Shown here in pieces: positions 1 through 8,629 of a stretch of DNA of 64,000 nucleotides (position 1 is its first letter; each line of letters begins with the position of its first letter). The DNA is from Pantoea sp050157905 (GTDB lineage Bacteria; Pseudomonadota; Gammaproteobacteria; Enterobacterales; Enterobacteriaceae): NCBI RefSeq assembly GCF_050157905.1, contig NZ_JBKIWZ010000001.1, forward strand, positions 1,488,001 to 1,552,000. Direction: 5' to 3'. The notes beneath the pieces were generated by a model. It did no database searches. It saw only the letters and a list, made by a program, of their open reading frames with translations, and had not been told where the DNA came from. Position numbers and translations under genes: made by a program.

Positions 1-1
1 C

Positions 2-838
2 TCCTCCGACATGACGCCACAGGACTGGCAGTCTATCGCCGAAGATATCCGGCAGAATTACGATCGCTACGACGGTTTTGTGATTCTGCACGGCACCGAC
101 ACCATGGCGTTTACCGCCTCGGCGCTCTCCTTCATGCTGGAGAATCTGGCCAAGCCCGTGATCGTGACCGGCTCACAAATCCCCCTGGCGGAGCTGCGCT
201 CGGACGGTCAGCAGAACCTGCTGAACTCTCTCTATGTTGCTGCTAATTACCCGATTTGCGAAGTATCGCTGTTCTTCAATAACACGCTTTATCGCGGTAA
301 CCGTACCACCAAGGCGCATGCCGACGGCTTCAACGCGTTTGCCTCGCCTAACCTTTCCGCGTTGCTGGAAGCGGGCATTCATATTCGCCGCCTCAATACA
401 CCGCCCGCCCCTGCCCATCAGGGGGAGCTGCACGTTCATACCATTACGCCACAGCCCATCGGCGTGGTCACTATCTATCCGGGGATCTCTGCAGACGTCG
501 TGCGCAACTTCCTGCGTCAGCCAGTTAAGGCGCTGATTCTGCGCTCTTATGGCGTAGGCAACGCTCCCCAGAACAAAGAGTTTCTGGCAGAACTTCAGCA
601 GGCCAGCGAGCGTGGCATCGTGGTGGTAAACCTGACCCAGTGTATTTCTGGCAAAGTTAACATGGGTGGCTATGCCACCGGCAATGCGCTGGAACATGCG
701 GGGGTGATCAGCGGATTTGATCTGACGGTAGAAGCCGCGCTGACTAAGCTGCACTACTTACTGAGCCAGGATCTCTCTCCCGATCAGATTCGCGCGAAGA
801 TGCAGCAGAATCTGCGCGGCGAACTGACTGAAGATTAA
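2..838 (+). CDS. ansA: L-asparaginase I, cytoplasmic (5' truncated by window edge)
   Basis: Hydrolyses L-asparagine to aspartate and ammonia in the cytoplasm. The reading frame is open from base 2 and the residues before the first ATG (S-S-D at 2-10) match the family, so the true start lies upstream; roughly 60 N-terminal residues, including the first catalytic threonine region, are missing here. The second catalytic cluster HGTDTM is visible near the start of the visible part, and the lysine region NRTTKAHADGF follows. The C-terminus ends at the usual family position. pncA begins 16 bases after the stop, so the two are probably cotranscribed. E. coli AnsA is about 338 residues. Identification is secure. 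Confidence 0.97.
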   Translation, partial: SSDMTPQDWQSIAEDIRQNYDRYDGFVILHGTDTMAFTASALSFMLENLAKPVIVTGSQIPLAELRSDGQQNLLNSLYVAANYPICEVSLFFNNTLYRGNRTTKAHADGFNAFASPNLSALLEAGIHIRRLNTPPAPAHQGELHVHTITPQPIGVVTIYPGISADVVRNFLRQPVKALILRSYGVGNAPQNKEFLAELQQASERGIVVVNLTQCISGKVNMGGYATGNALEHAGVISGFDLTVEAALTKLHYLLSQDLSPDQIRAKMQQNLRGELTED

Positions 839-854
839 AATGGAGCAACATGTC

Positions 855-1463
855 ATGAAACGGGCTCTTATCATTATTGATATCCAGAACGATTTCTGCC
901 CGGGCGGCCCGATGGCTGTTCACGAGGGCGATCACACCGTTGAGGTGGCCAATCGTTATGCACGGTTGTTTCATGAACAGGGTGAGTGCGTCGTGGCTCT
1001 GCAGGACTGGCATCCGGCCGACCACGGCAGCTTCGCCTCTGTTTCCGGCGAGCCGGTCTACACGCTGGGCGAGTTAAACGGACTGGCTCAGATCTGGTGG
1101 CCCGACCATGGCGTTCAGGGGTCGGCGGGCGCAGACTTCCATCCGGGCCTGAATCGCTCGCTGTTTGATGCAACCTTCCATAAAGGGCAGGATCAGGATG
1201 TCGACAGCTACAGCGCCTTTTTTGACAATGGCCACCGCCGCAAAACCGAGCTGGATAGCTGGCTGCGCGAACGTGGGATCACCCATCTGGTGATGCTGGG
1301 ACTGGCGACCGATTACTGCGTTAAATATAGCGTGCTGGATGCGCTGGAGCTGGGATATCACGTCGAGGTGGTCAAAGAGGGCTGCCGGGGTGTCAACCTG
1401 AATCCTGAAGACAGCGAGATTGCATTTGCACAGATGACTGCTCAGGGCGCGATTCTGATCTGA
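855..1463 (+). CDS. pncA: Nicotinamidase (pyrazinamidase)
   Basis: Deamidates nicotinamide to nicotinate for NAD salvage. The catalytic triad is visible: Asp9, Lys110 (FHKG) and Cys155 (ATDYC), and the metal-site residues Asp51, His53 and His57 lie in QDWHPADH. I chose the ATG at 855 because a GGAG lies at 842-845 with normal spacing and the protein then begins MKRALIIIDIQ as in the family; an ATG at 840 would add five residues without a ribosome-binding site. The 202-residue product is slightly shorter at the C-terminus than the E. coli enzyme. It follows ansA by 16 bases, pairing two amide hydrolases. The gene ends just before a two-way terminator. Confidence 0.96.
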   Translation: MKRALIIIDIQNDFCPGGPMAVHEGDHTVEVANRYARLFHEQGECVVALQDWHPADHGSFASVSGEPVYTLGELNGLAQIWWPDHGVQGSAGADFHPGLNRSLFDATFHKGQDQDVDSYSAFFDNGHRRKTELDSWLRERGITHLVMLGLATDYCVKYSVLDALELGYHVEVVKEGCRGVNLNPEDSEIAFAQMTAQGAILI

Positions 1464-1471
1464 TAACGATA

Positions 1472-1498
1472 AAAAAGCTGGCAGGACGCCAGCTTTTT
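1472..1498. terminator. Bidirectional terminator between pncA and yeaC
   Basis: Eleven-base perfect stem (1472-1482 with 1488-1498) with a five-base loop. It has A-runs on the left and T-runs on the right, so it works for both converging genes. Confidence 0.9.
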
Positions 1499-1506
1499 AT
1501 TTGCCA

Positions 1507-1788
1507 TCAGTGCAGATGGATGCGGGTCACGTCGGCGTCGATACCAAACTCTTCCTTCAGCTCTTTTTTCGACTTCATAACCATCTCCCCTCCCCTGGCA
1601 ATGGTCATGTGCTGTGGCATATCGTTGTGTCTGGCCTGCCACATCATCACCAGTTGCAGGCAGTTATCACGTTGCTCCTGGGTTAACGCTACGCCATCCG
1701 GCCACTTACCAATCTCAACTGCTGTGGCCAGCCGCTGGTAAACTTCCGGCGTCATTGACGCAAGCATGGCTTCGAGTTGTTCCTTCAT
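1507..1788 (-). CDS. yeaC: YeaC family protein (DUF1315), function unknown
   Basis: Small soluble protein of 93 residues resembling E. coli YeaC (about 90). The conserved stretch around GKWPDGVALTQEQ and CLQLVMMWQARHN is present. There is no signal peptide, membrane segment or catalytic motif that I can recognise. The start at 1788 is chosen because AAGG lies just upstream and only four bases separate it from the msrB stop; an ORF reading eleven residues further upstream would overlap msrB. It is the second gene of an msrB-yeaC unit, as in E. coli. Its function is not established. Confidence 0.9.
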   Translation of the reverse strand: MKEQLEAMLASMTPEVYQRLATAVEIGKWPDGVALTQEQRDNCLQLVMMWQARHNDMPQHMTIARGGEMVMKSKKELKEEFGIDADVTRIHLH

Positions 1789-1792
1789 CGTC

Positions 1793-2203
1793 TTACCCTT
1801 TCGTCTGTACGCCCTGCTCATCGGTGAAATTCAGCGAGGCAGAGTTGACACAGTAGCGCTCACCAGTCGGCTGCGGGCCATCCGGGAATACATGTCCAAG
1901 ATGCGCATCACAACTGCCGCAGCGGATTTCGACGCGCTGCATGCCGTGGGAGTTATCGTCAATATAGCGAATCGCATCGTCACTGACCGGCTCATAAAAA
2001 CTCGGCCAGCCACAGCCTGAATCATATTTGGTTTCTGAGAGGAAAAGCGGCGCCTCGCAGACCAGGCAGTGATAAATCCCTTCCTGTTTGTTGTGCAGCA
2101 GTGCACCGCTGTAAGGCGGTTCCGTTCCGCGATGCTGAGTCACGTAACGCTGCATTTCGGTCAGCTGCGCAATTTTTGCTTCGGGTGCGGTGTCTTTAGC
2201 CAT
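1793..2203 (-). CDS. msrB: Peptide-methionine (R)-S-oxide reductase
   Basis: Repairs oxidised methionine by reducing the R-sulfoxide, in the cytoplasm, with thioredoxin as electron donor. The zinc site is visible as two CxxC pairs (Cys46/Cys49 and Cys95/Cys98) and the catalytic cysteine is Cys118 in RYCVNSASL. The core DSGCGWPSFYEPV is intact. I chose the ATG at 2203 (136 residues, close to the usual 137): a GGAAA lies about nine bases upstream, whereas an in-frame ATG at 2227 has no ribosome-binding site. It is followed after four bases by yeaC and is divergent from gapA. Confidence 0.96.
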   Translation of the reverse strand: MAKDTAPEAKIAQLTEMQRYVTQHRGTEPPYSGALLHNKQEGIYHCLVCEAPLFLSETKYDSGCGWPSFYEPVSDDAIRYIDDNSHGMQRVEIRCGSCDAHLGHVFPDGPQPTGERYCVNSASLNFTDEQGVQTKG

Positions 2204-2322
2204 TTTAAGATTTCCGGGCAGTGCCATTCTGAAAAATTCGACTATTATTCTAACAAATGATCAACATGACCCGGGTCTTTTTTTGTGCTCACCCACCTCC
2301 TCCGTCGTCCGCTGAGCGGATT

Positions 2323-2338
2323 TGTGACTTTGATCACC
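2323..2338. promoter_or_regulatory. Predicted CRP site upstream of gapA
   Basis: TGTGA-N6-TCACC matches the CRP consensus at nine of ten half-site bases. A TATAGT at 2359-2364 places the site about 40 bases before a likely start point, the class II arrangement. cAMP-CRP control of gapA is known in E. coli; that it acts through this site here is inference. Confidence 0.6.
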
Positions 2339-2474
2339 TTTTATCCGGAACATCCCTATATAGTCGGCGATCGATTCAAAGAAGCGCGATATCATTGGCG
2401 GCGCGCAAGCGGTTGCGCACCAAATAATTCCTCTCAGGCGAATTGATTTGTCGCAACAATTGACACGATTCCGC

Positions 2475-2502
2475 TTGACGCCTGGTAAGGTTTTTGTAAT
2501 TT
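2475..2502 (+). promoter_or_regulatory. gapA proximal promoter
   Basis: TTGACG at 2475-2480 and TAATTT at 2497-2502, 16-base spacer. Layout and sequence closely resemble the strong E. coli gapA P1 promoter as I recall it. The start point would lie about 37 bases before the ATG. Confidence 0.6.
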
Positions 2503-2545
2503 TACAGGCAACCTTTTATTCACTAACAAATAGCTGGTGGAATAT

Positions 2546-3544
2546 ATGACTATCAAAGTAGGTATCAACGGTTTTGGCCGTATCGGTCGCATCGTTTTCC
2601 GTGCTGCTCAGAAACGTTCTGACATCGAAATCGTTGCTATCAACGACCTGCTGGACGCGGATTACATGGCGTACATGCTGAAGTATGACTCTACGCATGG
2701 TCGTTTCGACGGCACCGTAGAAGTTCAGGATGGCGCCCTGGTTGTGAACGGTAAAAAAATCCGTGTTACCGCTGAGAAAGATCCAGCCAACCTGAAGTGG
2801 GATGAAGTGGGCGTTGACGTTGTTGCTGAAGCAACCGGTATCTTCCTGACCGACGAAACTGCGCGTAAACACATCACTGCAGGGGCGAAGAAAGTTGTTC
2901 TGACCGGCCCATCTAAAGATGACACGCCGATGTTTGTTCGTGGTGCAAACTTCGACAAATATGAAGGCCAGGATATCGTTTCTAACGCATCCTGCACCAC
3001 CAACTGCCTGGCTCCGCTGGCAAAAGTCATCAACGACAAATTCGGCATCGTTGAAGGTCTGATGACCACTGTTCACGCGACTACCGCAACCCAGAAAACC
3101 GTTGATGGCCCGTCTCACAAAGACTGGCGCGGCGGTCGCGGCGCATCACAGAACATCATTCCTTCATCAACCGGCGCAGCGAAAGCAGTTGGTAAAGTTC
3201 TGCCAGAGCTGAATGGCAAACTGACCGGCATGGCATTCCGCGTACCAACCCCTAACGTCTCCGTTGTTGACCTGACCGTGCGTCTGGAAAAAGCGGCCTC
3301 TTATAAAGAGATCTGTGCAGCGATTAAAGCGGCTGCAGAAGGCGAGATGAAAGACGTGCTGGGCTATGTTGAAGATGATGTCGTGTCTACCGACTTCAAC
3401 GGCGAAGTACTGACTTCCGTATTTGATGCTAAAGCAGGTATCGCGCTGAACGATAACTTTGTGAAACTGGTTTCCTGGTATGACAACGAAACTGGCTACT
3501 CAAACAAAGTTCTCGACCTGATTGCACTGGTTTCTGCCAAATAA
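2546..3544 (+). CDS. gapA: Glyceraldehyde-3-phosphate dehydrogenase A (NAD+)
   Basis: Central glycolytic enzyme, converting glyceraldehyde-3-phosphate to 1,3-bisphosphoglycerate. The NAD-binding NGFGRIGR is at residues 8-15, the catalytic Cys150 in SNASCTTNC and His177 in TTVHATT. At 332 residues it is one longer than E. coli GapA and nearly identical along its length. The start is the ATG at 2546, with GGTGGA seven bases before it; a GTG at 2537 in frame sits inside that ribosome-binding site. Codons look strongly biased towards abundant tRNAs, as expected for a highly expressed gene. A long 5' region carries at least two promoter candidates. A tight hairpin terminator follows. Confidence 0.99.
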   Translation: MTIKVGINGFGRIGRIVFRAAQKRSDIEIVAINDLLDADYMAYMLKYDSTHGRFDGTVEVQDGALVVNGKKIRVTAEKDPANLKWDEVGVDVVAEATGIFLTDETARKHITAGAKKVVLTGPSKDDTPMFVRGANFDKYEGQDIVSNASCTTNCLAPLAKVINDKFGIVEGLMTTVHATTATQKTVDGPSHKDWRGGRGASQNIIPSSTGAAKAVGKVLPELNGKLTGMAFRVPTPNVSVVDLTVRLEKAASYKEICAAIKAAAEGEMKDVLGYVEDDVVSTDFNGEVLTSVFDAKAGIALNDNFVKLVSWYDNETGYSNKVLDLIALVSAK

Positions 3545-3567
3545 GGCAGCCACTCATCATTGAGAAT

Positions 3568-3593
3568 AAGGGCGACTTCGGTCGCCCTTTTTT
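3568..3593 (+). terminator. gapA terminator
   Basis: Nine-base stem AAGGGCGAC/GTCGCCCTT closed by a stable TTCG tetraloop and followed by a T-run. Confidence 0.92.
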
Positions 3594-3617
3594 GATCCGT
3601 ACAGGAAGGAATCGAAC

Positions 3618-4517
3618 ATGCAAGACAAACTGTTTTCTCTGCCGGTGGTCACGCAGATCTCTCCTTACCTTTCACAGCGTCAGGCTGGTGACCTGCCGAC
3701 GATTGTGGTGAGTCATCCCAGGGTCCGTGCAGCCATCACGCTACAGGGTGCCCATCTCATCGCCTGGCAGCCCAGCGGTGAAAAACCCGTGATCTGGCTG
3801 AGTGATAAGAGCCTGTTTACGCCCGGTAAGGCGATCCGCGGCGGCGTACCGATCTGCTGGCCGTGGTTTGGCCCGGCGGGTGAACCGGCGCACGGATTTG
3901 CCCGTACCCAGCCGTGGAAACTGACTGCCCACGATGAAAACGAAGAAGGCGTAATGCTGACGCTGGTGCTGGAAAGCACGCCACAGACGCTGAAGCTCTG
4001 GCCGCACGAGTTCACCCTGATTGCCCGCTTCCGCCTGGGTCAGCACTGCGAAATTGAACTGGAAGCCTACGGTGACTTTGAGGCGACCGCGGCGCTGCAC
4101 AGCTATTTCACCGTCAGCGATATTCAGGGCGTTGAAGTCTCCGGTCTGGGCAACAGCTTTATTGATAAGGTCAATAATGAGCAGACAGGCAGCAGTGACG
4201 GTAAGCAGCGCTATCCGGGAAGAATAGACCGCATCTTTACCGCTCCGCAGGATTGCGCCGTCATTAATGACACGTCAGGTCAGCGCCAGATTGAGGTTTA
4301 CCACCATTATCACAGTGACGTTGTCACCTGGAATCCTGGGGTAGAGCTTTCCTGCAGCATGGCGGATATGGCGAACGAAGGTTATAAAACCATGGTGTGT
4401 GTGGAGACCGCGCGTATCAGCAAACCTATGCGCAGCGCAGGTGAAAAGCCGGCACGGCTGGCCACCACCTTCCGCCTCAGGAAGAAAGCCGCCGCCAGCG
4501 AGATCGCAGGCAGCTAA
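3618..4517 (+). CDS. yeaD: D-hexose-6-phosphate mutarotase (glucose-6-phosphate 1-epimerase)
   Basis: Interconverts alpha and beta anomers of glucose-6-phosphate; aldose-1-epimerase fold, cytoplasmic. Family landmarks are AIRGGVPICWPWFGP, the HGFAR histidine, the second histidine in ALHSYF and the acidic residue in VCVETAR. The 299-residue length fits the family (E. coli about 294). The start at 3618 has AGGAAGG upstream. It lies directly behind the gapA terminator, so it probably has its own promoter or depends on read-through. Its stop codon overlaps the stop of the converging yeaE by two bases. Confidence 0.95.
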   Translation: MQDKLFSLPVVTQISPYLSQRQAGDLPTIVVSHPRVRAAITLQGAHLIAWQPSGEKPVIWLSDKSLFTPGKAIRGGVPICWPWFGPAGEPAHGFARTQPWKLTAHDENEEGVMLTLVLESTPQTLKLWPHEFTLIARFRLGQHCEIELEAYGDFEATAALHSYFTVSDIQGVEVSGLGNSFIDKVNNEQTGSSDGKQRYPGRIDRIFTAPQDCAVINDTSGQRQIEVYHHYHSDVVTWNPGVELSCSMADMANEGYKTMVCVETARISKPMRSAGEKPARLATTFRLRKKAAASEIAGS

Positions 4518-5365
4518 ACAATATCCAGCGGCACCCTGTGCTGGGGTGCTGGCCAGGCACGATCGATGCGCGCCAGTTCCTCATCGGTCAGCATTATTTC
4601 CAGCGCAGCCGCATTTTCCTGAACGTGAGCGACTGAGCTGGCTTTGGGAATCGCGATCACTCCCTGCTGGCGAATGACCCAGGCCAGCAGGAGTTGCGGC
4701 ACGCTGATGCTCTTTTGCTGTGCAATCTGCGTCAGGAGCGGATCGGTAAACAGTGATTCACGTAACCGGCCTGCCTGGGCAAGCGGGCAATAGGCCATAA
4801 CCGGTATCCCGCGCTGCTGACAGGCGGGCAGCAGGTCAGACTCAATACCACGTGACGCGAGATGATAAAGCACCTGATTAGTCGCACAGTAATTTCCGCC
4901 GGGTTCCTCCCACAGCTCCGCCAGATCTTCAGTGTCGAAGTTTGAGACGCCCCAGTGCCGGATTTTGCCCTGCTGCTGCAGACGTTCCATGGCGCGCAGG
5001 GTTTCCTCCAGCGGAATATTGCCACGCCAGTGCAGCAGATAGAGGTCGAGGTAATCCGTCTGCAGGCGCCGCAGGCTGCGCTCACAGGCGTCGACGGCAT
5101 CCACCTCACCCGCGTTCCACGGATAGACCTTAGAGACCAGCAGCGCCTGTTCGCGACGTCCGTGCAGCGCCTCACCAACCACCTCTTCAGCCCCGCCTTC
5201 CGCATACATTTCAGCGGTATCGATAAGCCGCAGTCCGCAATCCAGTCCGGCCTGCAACGCCGCAACTTCAGCGGCCCGCTGCGAGGCGGTTTCGCCCATG
5301 TACCAGGTGCCCTGACCGATGACCGGCAGCGTATCGAATCCGGCAAAATTTATCGTATTACGCAT
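4514..5365 (-). CDS. yeaE: Aldo/keto reductase, methylglyoxal reductase type
   Basis: NADPH-dependent reductase of small aldehydes and ketones; the E. coli relative YeaE reduces methylglyoxal. The catalytic tetrad is visible as Asp49, Tyr54, Lys79 and His112, and the cofactor-binding AIPKASS region is near the C-terminus. Length 283 matches the family. It converges on yeaD with the two stop codons overlapping and no terminator between them. Proximity to the glycolytic genes gapA and yeaD fits a role in clearing by-products of sugar metabolism, but this is inference. Confidence 0.93.
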   Translation of the reverse strand: MRNTINFAGFDTLPVIGQGTWYMGETASQRAAEVAALQAGLDCGLRLIDTAEMYAEGGAEEVVGEALHGRREQALLVSKVYPWNAGEVDAVDACERSLRRLQTDYLDLYLLHWRGNIPLEETLRAMERLQQQGKIRHWGVSNFDTEDLAELWEEPGGNYCATNQVLYHLASRGIESDLLPACQQRGIPVMAYCPLAQAGRLRESLFTDPLLTQIAQQKSISVPQLLLAWVIRQQGVIAIPKASSVAHVQENAAALEIMLTDEELARIDRAWPAPQHRVPLDIV

Positions 5366-5396
5366 TCTGCTCTCCCGCCCCTTTTCAGGGCCCCAT

Positions 5397-5425
5397 AAAA
5401 AAACAGAGGGCCATAAATGCCCTCT
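5397..5425 (-). terminator. mipA terminator
   Basis: On the minus strand, stem AGAGGGC/GCCCTCT with a seven-base loop followed by a run of seven T (plus-strand A-run 5397-5403). Confidence 0.85.
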
Positions 5426-5437
5426 TGTGGTGCGTTA

Positions 5438-6186
5438 TCAGAAGCTGTAGCTGACGCCTGTCCAGAGAGTCGTCTGCCCGCTCTTCTCAATCATCGGGCT
5501 GTCTTTGATTTCGCTATCGAAGCGTGTGTAGCGGCCTGTGACGCCGATGTTCCACTGCGTCGCAATCTGATAGCTGGCGGTCAGCTCAACATAAGGCGAC
5601 CAGCTGTCATCCGGATTATAGCGGCTGATGCCGGTGCGGGCGCTTTCGTGTCCTGACACGCCATAGTAATAGCGGTTCTGATTGGCGCTGTTCCACATTG
5701 CACCAATACCTGGCGTCAGGCTGAAGTCACCCATCTGGAAACGATAAAGGTAAGTTAAATCCCAGATCATACCGTTGCTGTTATTCAGCACATCACCCAG
5801 CAATGCGGTACGGACGATTCCCCAGTCTGCGGTGTGACGATAGGTCAGGCCGCCCATCAGCGTCATGCGGCGCTTATCCAGCCCTTTCATGTCGCCCAGG
5901 TCGTTGTCACTGGGTTTATATTCCTGCGGCGAACCCAGCAGCGTCAGCGACAGCTGGTCCTGCGGATCTTTCCAGAGGTAATAACCGCCCTGCAGACTGC
6001 GAAACCAGAAGTTTTCGCCTTCGTAGTTGATTACCGGAACTGGCAGATAACGGTCCTGCCCCCCCGATAAGGCGACTCAGCGTAGATGACAGATGCGCCC
6101 ACGGAAAGCGGAGCGGCACTGGCCTGCGGCAGCAGTAAATAACAGGGCAGAAGGGCAACAAGCGTCTTAAATTTGAATTGGTTCAC
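5438..6186 (-). pseudogene. mipA: MipA/OmpV family outer-membrane protein, frameshifted at a G7 tract
   Basis: MipA is an outer-membrane scaffold linking murein synthases and hydrolases in E. coli. Translation from the GTG at 6184-6186 gives a normal signal peptide (cleavage after QASA) and then runs into seven consecutive G (plus-strand C at 6059-6065). After the run the frame is wrong and stops about ten codons later, giving 51 residues. With five G the protein would be 248 residues, the family length, and would continue QDRYLPVPVINYEG through FWFRSLQGGYYLW to the C-terminal VSYSF typical of outer-membrane barrels. No other lesion is visible. It may be a true null, a phase-variable gene or a sequencing error in the homopolymer. 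Confidence 0.85.
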
Positions 6187-6500
6187 AATTTATTCATTCC
6201 ATAAATATAACAATCAAACAGGAAGTCTAACGGTTTTTTACGGCTGGATTAACTTATATCGAAATCCTTTAAGCCCTTCATCAAGTAAAGTGGCATTAAT
6301 GGTTAAAAACACGTTAAGTTAATGCATCAGCAATATGAACTCATCTCACAACAAACTAAATTAGTTCTGAACACTCACTTTTTCACCCCAACCCATGGAG
6401 GAAATTTCCTAGAAGCCATCTACAGTTAGAAGTAACAGCAGAGATTTTTACCGAGCAGAGTAACCACAAAAGTTGTGTATACCGATAAAAAAGATCAGGT
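6187..6500. other. Intergenic region mipA-prkA
   Basis: A+T-rich region between the divergent mipA and prkA. It contains a perfect 12-base palindrome AGGAAATTTCCT at 6399-6410. I found no clear NtrC-type enhancer site and no coding sequence. Confidence 0.5.
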
Positions 6501-6516
6501 TGGCATAAGGGTTGCT
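6501..6516 (+). promoter_or_regulatory. Sigma-54 promoter of prkA-yeaH
   Basis: TGGCAT-N5-TTGCT: the GG and GC dinucleotides have the exact -24/-12 spacing required by sigma-54. Transcription would start near 6527, giving a leader of about 80 bases. E. coli yeaGH is known to be under NtrC/sigma-54 control. Confidence 0.75.
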
Positions 6517-6605
6517 GTACTCAACAAAGAATATCTTCCGGGAGCTGCTTTAAGTCTCTAATTACGCTCCTTACCTGTGCTAAAAACGAAAGGACGGGCA
6601 TCGCT

Positions 6606-8540
6606 ATGAATATATTCGATCACTATCGTCAGCGTTATGAAGCGGCCAAGGACGAAGAGTTCACACTGCAGGAATTTCTTGCCATCTGTAAGCAGGATCG
6701 CAGTGCATACGCCAACGCGGCAGAACGACTGTTAATGGCTATCGGAGAGCCGGTAATGGTCGACACTGCTCAGGAGCCTCGCCTTTCCAGAATATTTTCC
6801 AACCGTGTGATGGGACGCTATCCGGCGTTCGAGGAGTTTTACGGCATGGAGGAAGCCATCGAGCAGATTGTCTCCTACCTGAAACATGCCGCTCAGGGAC
6901 TGGAAGAGAAGAAACAGATCCTTTATCTGCTGGGCCCGGTCGGCGGCGGTAAATCCTCGCTGGCGGAACGGTTGAAATCGCTGATGCAGCGGGTGCCGAT
7001 TTATGTGCTGAGCGCCGACGGCGAGCGCAGCCCGGTGAACGACCATCCGCTTTGCCTGTTCAATCCCCAGGAAGATGCGCATATTCTCGAAAAAGAGTAT
7101 GGCGTGCCGCGTCGTTACCTGGGCACGATTATGTCGCCGTGGGCGGCGAAACGTCTGCACGATTTCGGTGGTGATATCTCACGCTTCAAGGTCGTCAAGG
7201 TCTGGCCGTCAATTCTGGAACAGCTGGCAATAGCCAAAACGGAACCCGGCGATGAGAACAATCAGGATATTTCCGCGCTGGTCGGTAAAGTGGACATCCG
7301 CAAACTGGAAAACCATGCCCAGAATGACCCCGACGCATACGGTTACTCCGGCGCGCTCTGCCGGGCAAACCAGGGCATTATGGAATTCGTTGAGATGTTC
7401 AAAGCTCCTATCAAGGTGCTTCACCCGTTACTGACGGCGACCCAGGAAGGGAACTATAACGGTACCGAGGGGATCTCTGCCCTGCCTTTCAACGGCATTA
7501 TTCTGGCCCACTCCAACGAATCTGAATGGGTTACGTTCCGCAACAACAAGAATAATGAGGCGTTTCTTGACCGCGTCTATATCGTCAAAGTGCCTTACTG
7601 CCTGCGGGTTTCTGAAGAGATCAAAATCTACGATAAGTTGCTTGCCCACAGTGAGCTGGCGACGTCGCCCTGCGCGCCCGGCACGCTGGAAACGCTGGCA
7701 CGCTTCTCTATCCTGTCCCGACTGAAAGATCCGGAAAACTCCAGTATTTACTCCAAGATGCGGGTCTATGACGGCGAAAGCCTGAAAGACACGGATCCCA
7801 AAGCGAAATCCTGGCAGGAGTACCACGATTATGCCGGCGTGGATGAGGGAATGAACGGTCTTTCTACCCGTTTTGCCTTTAAGATTCTGTCGCGCGTGTT
7901 TAACTTCGATCACGCTGAGGTAGCGGCTAACCCGGTGCATCTGTTCTACGTGCTGGAACAGCAGATCGAACGCGAGCAGTTCCCGCAGGAGCAGGCAGAG
8001 AAATATCTTGAGCACCTTAAAGGCTACCTGATCCCGAAATATGCTGAATTTATTGGCAAAGAGATCCAGACCGCCTATCTCGAATCCTACTCTGAATATG
8101 GTCAGAACATCTTTGATCGTTACGTGACCTATGCCGACTTCTGGATTCAGGATCAGGAATACCGCGATCCCGACACCGGTCAGCTTTTTGACCGTGAATC
8201 GCTCAATGCCGAGCTGGAAAAAATTGAGAAACCTGCTGGCATCAGTAATCCGAAAGATTTCCGTAACGAGATCGTCAACTTCGTGCTGCGCGCCCGGGCA
8301 CACAACAACGGGCGCAATCCGAACTGGACCAGTTACGAAAAACTGCGCACCGTGATTGAGAAGAAAATGTTCTCCAACACGGAAGAGTTACTGCCGGTTA
8401 TCTCGTTTAACACCAAGACCTCGACGGATGAGCAGAAAAAACATGATGATTTTGTCGATCGCATGATGGAAAAAGGCTATACCCGCAAGCAGGTTCGCCT
8501 GCTCTGTGAATGGTATCTGCGTGTGCGTAAATCGTCCTGA
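6606..8540 (+). CDS. yeaG: PrkA-family serine protein kinase / AAA protein
   Basis: 644-residue cytoplasmic protein, the same length as E. coli YeaG. The N-terminal part is an AAA-like domain with Walker A GPVGGGKSS at residues 110-118; the C-terminal part is the PrkA kinase-like domain. In E. coli it acts with YeaH in the response to sustained nitrogen starvation. AAAGGACG precedes the ATG by about ten bases. It is followed after 89 bases by yeaH on the same strand. A sigma-54-type promoter lies about 90 bases upstream. Identification is secure; the substrates of the kinase are not evident from sequence. Confidence 0.96.
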   Translation: MNIFDHYRQRYEAAKDEEFTLQEFLAICKQDRSAYANAAERLLMAIGEPVMVDTAQEPRLSRIFSNRVMGRYPAFEEFYGMEEAIEQIVSYLKHAAQGLEEKKQILYLLGPVGGGKSSLAERLKSLMQRVPIYVLSADGERSPVNDHPLCLFNPQEDAHILEKEYGVPRRYLGTIMSPWAAKRLHDFGGDISRFKVVKVWPSILEQLAIAKTEPGDENNQDISALVGKVDIRKLENHAQNDPDAYGYSGALCRANQGIMEFVEMFKAPIKVLHPLLTATQEGNYNGTEGISALPFNGIILAHSNESEWVTFRNNKNNEAFLDRVYIVKVPYCLRVSEEIKIYDKLLAHSELATSPCAPGTLETLARFSILSRLKDPENSSIYSKMRVYDGESLKDTDPKAKSWQEYHDYAGVDEGMNGLSTRFAFKILSRVFNFDHAEVAANPVHLFYVLEQQIEREQFPQEQAEKYLEHLKGYLIPKYAEFIGKEIQTAYLESYSEYGQNIFDRYVTYADFWIQDQEYRDPDTGQLFDRESLNAELEKIEKPAGISNPKDFRNEIVNFVLRARAHNNGRNPNWTSYEKLRTVIEKKMFSNTEELLPVISFNTKTSTDEQKKHDDFVDRMMEKGYTRKQVRLLCEWYLRVRKSS

Positions 8541-8629
8541 TCAGAGTCTGTAAGCTTGCCGGTAAGTGATACCGGTCTGAAAAGGTCGGGTTCGCCCGGC
8601 CTGCTTACAATGTAGTTTGGGGGAACACC

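Noticed and set aside
2403..2418. GCGCAA/TTGCGC inverted repeat before gapA
   Set aside because: Only six base pairs with a four-base loop; too common by chance to assign a role.
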